DNA of 6,301 nucleotides from an uncultured Campylobacter sp. (GTDB lineage: Bacteria > Campylobacterota > Campylobacteria > Campylobacterales > Campylobacteraceae): the NCBI RefSeq assembly GCF_938018035.1, contig NZ_CALIJF010000047.1, positions 1-6,301 of the forward strand. Reading direction: 5' to 3'. The notes below the pieces were generated by a model. It saw only the letters and a list, made by a program, of their open reading frames with translations, searched no databases and was not told the origin of the DNA. Positions within the stretch are counted from its first letter, which is position 1. The number at the start of each line of letters is the position of its first letter. The translations under genes were made by a program, and so were the position numbers. Positions 1-6,191 of the stretch are shown here, piece by piece.

Positions 1-839
1 AAAATAATATTAATAGGATCGATTTTATTAAATTAATTTTTTTAAATAGCGATAAAACTTTTATTTATCACTCTCCATCAATGGTAAAAAGAATTGCATT
101 GCTTTTTTCAAAAATATTTAGAGGAAATAAATATATTATAGTTTCTCATGGAGAAGGTTTGCAAAATAGTTATAAAAATAGTAATTTTATAATGAAATTT
201 TTATTAAAAAATGCCATTTTTAAATCAGAATATATACAGGTAGTAGGTCCTCATCTTGTAAAATTCTTACTTGATTTAGGGCTACAAAATGATAAAATCA
301 TAGTAAAAAATGCTTTTTTACCACCTATATTGTGTGATGAAGAAAGCATATTAAAAACCTATCCGCAAGAAATTTTCGATTTTATATCAAAAAAAGATAA
401 GTTATTGGTAGCGAATGCGTCTAGTTTGGTTTTTTATAAAAATACCGACTTATACGGACTTGATATGTGTATAGAACTTACGGCTAAGCTAAAAAATGTC
501 TATCCAAATTTAGGGTTTATTTTTGCGCTAGCAAATGAAAAGGTTAATACGGAGTATATAGATAAAATGCATCTGCGTATAAAAGAGTTAAATTTAGAGG
601 AAAATTTTTATTTTCTGACTGGGCAAAAAGAGCTTTGGCCTATATTTAAAAAGGCTAGTCTAATGATAAGACCTACGAATACCGATGGGTATGGTGTTAG
701 TATTGCAGAAGCCTTATATTTTGGATGTCCTGCGATAGCAAGCGATGTATGTGATAGGCCAGAGGGAACAATTTTGTTTAAAAATAGAAATTTAGATGAT
801 CTGTGCGATAAAACAAAAAGGGTTTTGGATGCAATGTAA
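1..839 (+). CDS. GT4-like glycosyltransferase, 5'-truncated by the window edge
   Basis: This is the C-terminal 278 residues or so of a GT-B fold glycosyltransferase that transfers a sugar from a nucleotide donor to a growing glycan, presumably at the cytoplasmic face of the inner membrane. The frame is open from codon 3-5 to the TAA at 837-839, so the gene begins upstream of the window. The ATG at 81 has no purine-rich ribosome site before it and lies within continuous coding sequence (YHSPSMVKRIALLF), so it is probably an internal Met. The donor-site signature is at about 684-710: D-G-Y-G-V-S-I-A-E followed by ALYFGCPAIASD. This matches the E-x7-E region of GT4 enzymes, with Asp replacing the first Glu. 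The N-terminal acceptor domain is mostly missing, so the substrate cannot be named. GT4 is the best family call; another GT-B family is possible. Confidence 0.8.
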   Translation, partial: NNINRIDFIKLIFLNSDKTFIYHSPSMVKRIALLFSKIFRGNKYIIVSHGEGLQNSYKNSNFIMKFLLKNAIFKSEYIQVVGPHLVKFLLDLGLQNDKIIVKNAFLPPILCDEESILKTYPQEIFDFISKKDKLLVANASSLVFYKNTDLYGLDMCIELTAKLKNVYPNLGFIFALANEKVNTEYIDKMHLRIKELNLEENFYFLTGQKELWPIFKKASLMIRPTNTDGYGVSIAEALYFGCPAIASDVCDRPEGTILFKNRNLDDLCDKTKRVLDAM

Positions 840-919
840 ATTTTATAAGGACTTGGTTATTGATTAATAGTTACTTATTTAAAATATTAATTTTATTATA
901 TTAAGGATGGATAAATATC
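840..919. other. AT-rich intergenic gap, no terminator, weak promoter-like words only
   Basis: This 80-bp spacer is the only real gap between genes in the window. It is almost entirely A and T, and I find no GC-rich stem followed by a T run, so transcription probably reads through. TAAAAT at 880-885 and TATTAT at 894-899 each match five of six positions of a sigma-70 -10 box, but no -35 box sits at good spacing. The background is so AT-rich that such matches are expected by chance. An internal promoter is possible but unproven. Confidence 0.35.
903..907 (+). promoter_or_regulatory. Ribosome binding site for the deacetylase-like gene
   Basis: AAGGA at 903-907 is the only Shine-Dalgarno-like word before the ATG at 920, with 12 nt between them, which is slightly long. 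An in-frame TAA at 902-904 means the gene cannot start further upstream, so the ATG at 920 is well supported. Confidence 0.6.
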
Positions 920-2023
920 ATGATTGATAAAGCAAAATGGTTTCTAGATAAAATTTGTCCTATCATATTGGGGATAGATGATATTACAAATTCAATATGC
1001 CATTCGCGTTTCCTAAGAGAACAGTGCGATTGCGGCTATCTTGGGCTAAATAATAATGGCATATATGATTATTTTATGAATTATCTATTAAAAAAATACC
1101 CAGAAATTAGAGTTACATATTTTTTAGTTATGGGACCTAGCTCGGCATATCTTGATGGCGCCAAAACCGATACTATATATAAAAATGATGGCTTTTTAAG
1201 ATTATTGCAAACCATTCTAGATAGATCTGATGAGATAGCATACCATGGACATAATCATGGATATTCCAATGCTACATTGATGGATAGAAAATGGTGTAGA
1301 GAATTTGAGCAGTATTCTCCGGGTGAGTATTTTAATATTATAAAAAATGATTTAGATCTTTTCAAAAAAACATTTGGCTACCAAATTTTAGGAGGAAGAA
1401 CTCCATGCTATAGTTTTAGAGAAGATTTGGTTGGAGGACTAATTGACTTAAAATTTCGTTGGTGGTCCTTTGACTTTAAGCCTTTTACCAATAATATTTC
1501 TTTGAAGTATGGCGATGATAAAATTATAGAAATGCCGTCAAATATAAGCGGCGATGCTTTTATATATGGAGGAAATGCAATAAAAAGTAAAATTAAGCAC
1601 TTGCTAAATATCGTAAAGATAGAAAAAATGATGAAAAGTAGATATGTGATTAGTATAGCGGAGCATTTTATGAATGCTAGACCAGATGGAAAGAGGCAAA
1701 CACCAAATGTTTATGATGACATAAATTCTTTAGATTTTCTTTTTGGATATCTAAGAAATAAAGATGTTTGGTATGCTACTTTTAGCGAATGTGCGGGTTA
1801 TTATGAAAGCTATAATAATACCGATATTTTAGATGTAGGAAATGGAGTGTTTGAAATAAAATACAAAGGCGATTGGAAAATGTTTCTAACATTTATCTCA
1901 GATAATAGATATTTACAAAATATACAAACTAAAGAAATTTATGAAGGCTTTATGAAAAATAATAGATGGCTTTTTAATGATTTGGTTGAAGGAGTATATA
2001 AGGAGCATAAGGGTGTATTTTGA
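920..2023 (+). CDS. NodB/CE4-like polysaccharide deacetylase family protein
   Basis: This 367-residue protein resembles the metal-dependent NodB/CE4 deacetylases, which remove N- or O-acetyl groups from sugars. Visible motifs in order: an Asp pair at D20-D21 (GIDDI, motif 1-like); H109-G-H-N-H113, the H-x3-H metal pair of motif 2; G-G-R160-T-P162-C-Y, motif 3-like; W-W-S-F-D185 near motif 4; and H249 (AEHF) at the likely motif 5 position. Residues from about 290 to 367 form an extra aromatic-rich tail of unknown fold. There is no signal peptide, so it is predicted to be cytoplasmic, unlike most CE4 enzymes that act on cell wall or exported polymer. It lies in a glycan operon and overlaps the next gene. 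Its likely role is modifying a lipid-linked or nucleotide-linked sugar. The fold is fairly sure; deacetylase activity and the substrate are inferred. Confidence 0.72.
   Translation: MIDKAKWFLDKICPIILGIDDITNSICHSRFLREQCDCGYLGLNNNGIYDYFMNYLLKKYPEIRVTYFLVMGPSSAYLDGAKTDTIYKNDGFLRLLQTILDRSDEIAYHGHNHGYSNATLMDRKWCREFEQYSPGEYFNIIKNDLDLFKKTFGYQILGGRTPCYSFREDLVGGLIDLKFRWWSFDFKPFTNNISLKYGDDKIIEMPSNISGDAFIYGGNAIKSKIKHLLNIVKIEKMMKSRYVISIAEHFMNARPDGKRQTPNVYDDINSLDFLFGYLRNKDVWYATFSECAGYYESYNNTDILDVGNGVFEIKYKGDWKMFLTFISDNRYLQNIQTKEIYEGFMKNNRWLFNDLVEGVYKEHKGVF
2000..2005 (+). promoter_or_regulatory. Strong ribosome binding site that places the methyltransferase start at GTG 2013
   Basis: AAGGAG at 2000-2005 lies inside the end of the deacetylase-like gene and sits 7 nt before the in-frame GTG at 2013-2015. 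The alternative ATG at 1977 has no comparable site upstream, only AT-rich sequence. This favours the GTG as the true start. Confidence 0.7.
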
Positions 2024-2711
2024 TAGGCATTTTTCTCTGATTACCGGATATAGATTTTTGTTAAAAGACGTTATAAAATATATAGCGACAATAGATTCTT
2101 TTTTTGATTCTAAGTATAAAATTTTAGATATAGGTTGCGGGAAAAAACCATATAAGAAATTACTAAAAAAATCCGATTACGTAGGTCTTGATGTGTGTGA
2201 ATGCGAATATGCAAATCCGGATATAATAGGTAGCTCTGAAAATATCCCTTGTGATAATTCTAGTTTTGATGCAATTATGACAGTTTTTGTTTTAGATGAT
2301 TCTTTTTATATTAAGAAGACTTTTTATGAAATTTCAAGAGTGCTTAAAGATGGTGGGTATTATTTCGCTCTTGAGGCGCAAAATGCAAGCATACATAATC
2401 CCCCCTTTGATTTTTTTAGATTTGCTCCAAATGCCATGATTAAGCTAGCAAAAGAAGTAAATTTGGAACTTATAAGATATGATACGTATGGCGGAGACTT
2501 TGCAAACGTAGGCTTTTGTTTTATATCAATTATACGAAATACACTAAGTAGTCTCAGGATAGAACCCATTTTGGGTCCTATATTTTACTTACCGATAAAC
2601 GTAATTTTTAGACTTTTAGATTTAATAGGTAGATTAAAGGTATTTAAAAACAAATATAAAAATAATTCCTTGGGGTATTTCTACGTTTTTAAGAAAGTAG
2701 AGAATGCTTAA
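2013..2711 (+). CDS. Class I SAM-dependent methyltransferase
   Basis: This is a soluble methyltransferase that moves a methyl group from S-adenosylmethionine to an acceptor, here probably a sugar of the glycan or its lipid-linked intermediate. With the GTG start it has 232 residues; an ATG at 1977 would add 12. Motif I is clear at about residues 37-46 (ILDIGCGKKP). An acidic strand-2 end follows (YVGLDV, about 56-61), then FDAIMTVFVLDD, and the post-motif segment ISRVLKDGGYYFALEA, as in Methyltransf_11-type proteins. The C-terminal half carries hydrophobic stretches (for example PIFYLPINVIF) that may contact membrane or substrate. It overlaps the previous gene by 11 nt and the flippase by 8 nt, so its translation is probably coupled to both. 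A C6 run lies at 2400-2405. The methyltransferase fold is near certain; the acceptor is unknown. Confidence 0.88.
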   Translation: MYFDRHFSLITGYRFLLKDVIKYIATIDSFFDSKYKILDIGCGKKPYKKLLKKSDYVGLDVCECEYANPDIIGSSENIPCDNSSFDAIMTVFVLDDSFYIKKTFYEISRVLKDGGYYFALEAQNASIHNPPFDFFRFAPNAMIKLAKEVNLELIRYDTYGGDFANVGFCFISIIRNTLSSLRIEPILGPIFYLPINVIFRLLDLIGRLKVFKNKYKNNSLGYFYVFKKVENA

Positions 2712-4107
2712 AAAATTTATTAAGACAATATCTTTATATGCTATTTTCTTAATGATTGAAAAAATTTTATCGGTACTATTTTTTTCATATATCGCCCATA
2801 CCTTAAGCATGAATGATATGGGTGTATATGGACTTTATATGACCATATACGTATTTTTATCTTTTTTGCTATCTCTCGAATTTAAATCGGGATATGCAAG
2901 ATATTACTACGAATATTATACAGAAGAATCCAAATATAAGCTATTTTGCGGTATCGTTAATGTTACATTTCTTTCTCATGTAATTATGGGCATATTGTTA
3001 TTGTGTATTATAAATTCTTTTAATTTATTGAGTTGGAAAATTTTTATTGCTTTGGCTATTTTATCGTTTTCTGATAGCCTGATATATCTTATACAGTATC
3101 AAAAAAGGTTAGAAGAAAAGGATATGCAATATGGAATAATTATAATTGGTAAGATACTCTTAACAATTATATTTTATTTTATTATAAAAAGTTACGATAT
3201 GGAGGGTAGTGCGATCGATATAATATATGCTATGTTGTTTTCTAGCACAGTTGTCTCCCTGGTTAGTTATTTTAGCTTTTTTATTAAAGGTTGGCTATTT
3301 GGCGTAAATTATCATATTACAAGGAATTCCTTTTTATTTTCCATAAAAATTGCGCCCGGTATTGTCGGGTCATACCTATCATCATTAAGCCCGCAATTTA
3401 TCATTGATAAAGTTTTTTTAAATAGAGAATTTAATGGAATTTTTTCGGTTTATCAAAAAATCGCATCAACTATTTATATTATGTTCGATCCGCTTTATAT
3501 AGTTTTTTCTCAGAGAGTCCTTAAATTTTATAAGGAAAAGAATTTTATCGGAATCTATAAGATGATGCTTAATATAATTTTTAACGGATATGGATTTATG
3601 ATGTGCATTTTTATTTTGGGCTCATATTATGTCGTATATATATTTGCGGGAGAGAAATATATAGAGTATCAGCACTTCCTATTCATATTTTTATTCAGCG
3701 GATATTGCACATTGATTTCGAGAATTCTTGAATTAAATATCCAGATTTCTGGGAAAAGTCATTATTTTTCTTATTTGGAGATATTTGTAGGAGCGCTAAG
3801 CGTATCTTCTCTTTTGTTTTGTGCATATTATTTTGAATTTTACTTCTTTATATATTGTATAGCGGTTATTTCATTTTTTAGATTCGTTGTATATATGATA
3901 GTTTCCAAAAAAATATATCCAAAATTATTTTTAGGGTATTTTTATTATTTGTTATTTTTATTCTTTCCTAGTATAATTTATATCTTTAAAATATTTGACA
4001 TGCTATCGGAAGTTTTATTATTTCTATTAACTCTGATTTTTTATAGCTGGTTGGCTATTAGGGCAATCAAAGAATACAAAAGCTGTCCGCGTATAGGGGA
4101 AGCATAA
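2704..4107 (+). CDS. MOP-superfamily polysaccharide flippase (Wzx/PST-like)
   Basis: This 467-residue, extremely hydrophobic protein has roughly 13-14 predicted membrane helices spread evenly from about residue 9 to 455, rich in Ile, Phe, Leu and Tyr. Its length and layout fit Wzx/PST-type flippases, which carry undecaprenyl-pyrophosphate-linked oligosaccharide from the cytoplasmic to the periplasmic side. The N-terminus (LKKFIKTISLYAIF, then YIAHTLSMNDMGVYGLY) is typical: a charged start, a first helix, and a loop before the next helix with the G-x-Y/F-G/S-like pattern common in this family. Residues 209-240 (SFLFSIKIAPGIVGSYLSSL, then SPQFIIDKVFL) match the conserved repeat of the second half. 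The gene overlaps the methyltransferase by 8 nt and the next gene by 1 nt. Its GC content is very low (9 of 60 in 3901-3960). The name wzx is withheld because specificity and the partner polymerase are not visible. Confidence 0.85.
   Translation: MLKKFIKTISLYAIFLMIEKILSVLFFSYIAHTLSMNDMGVYGLYMTIYVFLSFLLSLEFKSGYARYYYEYYTEESKYKLFCGIVNVTFLSHVIMGILLLCIINSFNLLSWKIFIALAILSFSDSLIYLIQYQKRLEEKDMQYGIIIIGKILLTIIFYFIIKSYDMEGSAIDIIYAMLFSSTVVSLVSYFSFFIKGWLFGVNYHITRNSFLFSIKIAPGIVGSYLSSLSPQFIIDKVFLNREFNGIFSVYQKIASTIYIMFDPLYIVFSQRVLKFYKEKNFIGIYKMMLNIIFNGYGFMMCIFILGSYYVVYIFAGEKYIEYQHFLFIFLFSGYCTLISRILELNIQISGKSHYFSYLEIFVGALSVSSLLFCAYYFEFYFFIYCIAVISFFRFVVYMIVSKKIYPKLFLGYFYYLLFLFFPSIIYIFKIFDMLSEVLLFLLTLIFYSWLAIRAIKEYKSCPRIGEA
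4096..4100 (+). promoter_or_regulatory. Ribosome binding site for the heparinase-family gene inside the flippase end
   Basis: GGGGA at 4096-4100 lies 6 nt before the ATG at 4107, within the last codons of the flippase gene. The stop and start share one base (TAATG at 4105-4109), an arrangement typical of stop-restart translational coupling. Confidence 0.6.
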
Positions 4108-6191
4108 TGTTATATTATCTAAAGCGACTATATTCTACTCCATTTCGCATAGTTTTAATAAATTTATTTAACAAAATAACTGTTTTTTTAAATAACTTTA
4201 TTAATCGCTGCATTGATCTTATAAATAAAAATACTCACATAAATTTTAACATTCCGATCATAAAAAATAGCTACATAAATATAAAAGAGCTCGACCTGTC
4301 AAATATCGATCCGGATGCCGCAAAATATCTATCTAAAATGTACATTGAACATAAATTTGATCTGCTCGGTAGCGGCTGGGTAAAAAATAGCTATGATAGC
4401 GCGGCGCTCGGGCTTGAGGGCTACAAATACGATATGAACGTCACCGCGCCCGCAAACGCGCTAGAGGGCTACGAGCTGATTGATTGGCAAAAGGATTTTA
4501 AAAGCGGCTTTCGCTGGGATGAAAAAAAATGGTACAAAGATCAGCGCATAGCCCATAAGCCCGGTAGCGATATAAAAGTGCCGTGGGAGCTTGCGAGATT
4601 TCAGCACTTGCCGCAGCTTGCTATTTTTGCGATGGCGAATCCGAGCTTAAAAGAGCAAAATTTAAAAGAATTTAAAAACCAAATTTTAGATTTTATCCGC
4701 AACAATCCGCCTAGAATGGGCGTAAATTGGACCTGCACGATGGACGTGGGTATCAGGGTCGCCAATATGCTGGCGGCTTACGATATGTTTTGCCAGATGG
4801 ATGAGGGCGGAATTTTGGATCAAAATTTCAAGCAGACCTTTTCAAATAGCGTCTACGAGCATGCGCTTCATATCGTAAATAATCTGGAGTATTCGCCGCA
4901 TCTTACGTCAAATCACTATCTAAGCGATATCGCGGGTTTGCTGCAAGCTTGCGCGTATCTAGACGGCAGCGGCGAGATGGACGCATGGCTGGCGTTTGCC
5001 GTACAAGAGATAATCTGCGAAATGAAAAAGGAATTTTACGAAGACGGCGGAAATTTCGAGAGCTCTACGAGCTATCACCGCTTAAGCGGCGAGCTAATGG
5101 CGTATGTTACAGCTCTGATACTGGGTTTAAAAAGCGAAAAAATTTCATCGTTAAAAAATTACGACGCAAAGCTTTGGCGCAAAAAGCCGAAACTCTTGCC
5201 GCCGGAGGAGCAGGAATTTAAAATTTTAAACGAACAAATAGCGCTGCCGCAGTGGTTCATGGACAGGCTGTATAAAATCGGCAGATTTACCGCGGACATT
5301 ACAAAACCAAACGGCGAAGTGCCGCAATTCGGCGATAACGACAGCGGCAGGTTTTTTAAATTTAGCCCAAACGGCGAGTTCTTGAGTAGCGAACAAGCCG
5401 CGCGAAAATATCTAAATTTAAGCGGCTTTGAGGGCGGCAACGAGCCGTTTTGGGACGAAAATATCTTAAACCATTCCACGCTAATTAGCTGCATGGGCGG
5501 GATTTTTGACGATGAGATATTTAAAAACTGTTTTTGCTTTGAGAGGAGCTTTATCCGCTCGCTTGCTGGGCGCACGCTGCAAGTAGGCGATAAAACATAC
5601 AAAAGCCAGGTCGCTTCGGGCGTGAAATTCGGTGAATTGCCGCACCGAAAAAGTATGGAATTTAAAATTCCAAATTCGCAAGAGATCAAAAATATATTTT
5701 ATCCGGATAGCGGAATTTTTATTTTTAAATCAGGTAATTTTTACCTCGCTATCTGCGCTACGCCGCTTGGACAGAATGGCCACGGCGGACACACGCACAA
5801 CGATAAGCTAGGCTACGAGCTGTGGATAGACGGGCTGGATATAGCAAGAGATCCCGGCACCTATCTTTATACTCCGATCCCTAGCAGAAGAAATGAATTT
5901 CGAAGCGTCAGAGCGCACAACGTGCCGATTATAGGCGATTTGGAACAAAATAGTTGGGGCGAAGGGGCGATCGGATTATTTGGAATGTTTGCGGAATGCA
6001 GATGCGAAGTGGCGGATTTTGGAGAAAATTTTATAAGCCTCGCTGCAGAATACAAGGGCGCAAAAATTATTAGAAAATTTGAGGTAAAAGAGGGCAGGCT
6101 GGAGATTATCGATATGGCAAATAGAGAATTTTATTATAGTAAATTTGAGTTATATTCAAATGGATATGGGAAGTTGATGAAAAATGTCTAA
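4107..6191 (+). CDS. Heparinase II/III-family (alginate-lyase-like) protein
   Basis: This 694-residue protein has the two-part architecture of the heparinase II/III superfamily, whose studied members cleave uronic-acid polysaccharides by beta-elimination. The alpha/alpha-toroid half contains D155-IKVPWELAR164, G205-VNWTCTMDVGIRVANM, S-N269-H270-Y-L-S-D, and G-G-N-F-E-S-S-T-S-Y323-H324-R. The beta-sandwich half contains N557-GHGGH562-T-H564-N-D-K-L-G and WIDGLDIARDPGTYLY. The Asn-His pair, Tyr323 and one of His562/His564 fit the catalytic set of PL12/15/17-type lyases. The N-terminus has no clear signal peptide, only an amphipathic LKRLYSTPFRIV-type start, as in family members sited in polysaccharide operons. 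The first 60 or so codons and the last 20 or so are AT-rich while the body is GC-rich. An A8 run lies at 4522-4529. The family call is firm; lyase activity, substrate and location are inferred. Confidence 0.88.
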   Translation: MLYYLKRLYSTPFRIVLINLFNKITVFLNNFINRCIDLINKNTHINFNIPIIKNSYINIKELDLSNIDPDAAKYLSKMYIEHKFDLLGSGWVKNSYDSAALGLEGYKYDMNVTAPANALEGYELIDWQKDFKSGFRWDEKKWYKDQRIAHKPGSDIKVPWELARFQHLPQLAIFAMANPSLKEQNLKEFKNQILDFIRNNPPRMGVNWTCTMDVGIRVANMLAAYDMFCQMDEGGILDQNFKQTFSNSVYEHALHIVNNLEYSPHLTSNHYLSDIAGLLQACAYLDGSGEMDAWLAFAVQEIICEMKKEFYEDGGNFESSTSYHRLSGELMAYVTALILGLKSEKISSLKNYDAKLWRKKPKLLPPEEQEFKILNEQIALPQWFMDRLYKIGRFTADITKPNGEVPQFGDNDSGRFFKFSPNGEFLSSEQAARKYLNLSGFEGGNEPFWDENILNHSTLISCMGGIFDDEIFKNCFCFERSFIRSLAGRTLQVGDKTYKSQVASGVKFGELPHRKSMEFKIPNSQEIKNIFYPDSGIFIFKSGNFYLAICATPLGQNGHGGHTHNDKLGYELWIDGLDIARDPGTYLYTPIPSRRNEFRSVRAHNVPIIGDLEQNSWGEGAIGLFGMFAECRCEVADFGENFISLAAEYKGAKIIRKFEVKEGRLEIIDMANREFYYSKFELYSNGYGKLMKNV
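4290..6115. other. GC-rich segment inside an AT-rich locus (approximate bounds)
   Basis: Base counts by hand on 60-nt rows give 9/60 GC at 3901-3960, 9/60 at 4141-4200, 15/60 at 4201-4260, 22/60 at 4261-4320, 28/60 at 4381-4440, 32/60 at 4441-4500 and 31/60 at 5281-5340. The count falls to 14/60 at 6121-6180 and rises again to 27/60 at 6241-6300. The change is also seen in codon choice (GCG, GGC, CTC and CGC become common). The bounds are judged by eye. Confidence 0.75.

Noticed and set aside
861..890. ATTAAT inverted-repeat words in the intergenic gap as a possible operator or terminator
   Set aside because: ATTAAT is self-complementary and expected often in AT-rich DNA. There is no GC stem or following T run that would make a terminator.
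907..927. Tiny ATG-started frame (6 codons then TGA) overlapping the start of the deacetylase-like gene
   Set aside because: It has no ribosome site of its own, since the AAGGA overlaps its start, and is far too short to support as a leader peptide.
2360..2569. Open frame of 69 codons on the - strand
   Set aside because: It is antisense to the methyltransferase gene, with no ribosome site or motif seen.
4262..4393. Repeated 12-mer AAAAAATAGCTA at about 4262 and 4382
   Set aside because: Both copies encode Lys-Asn-Ser-Tyr and the words are common in this base composition. There is no extended flanking similarity, so a duplication or recombination repeat is not supported.
4949..5221. Open frame of 90 codons on the + strand in another frame
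   Set aside because: It overlaps the conserved catalytic region of the heparinase-family gene; the product is an Arg-rich shadow without a ribosome site or known motif.
5159..5689. Open frame of 176 codons on the - strand
   Set aside because: It lies wholly antisense to the heparinase-family gene in its GC-rich part, where long antisense frames arise by chance. Its protein has no recognisable motif and a Ser/Leu-rich composition typical of a shadow frame.
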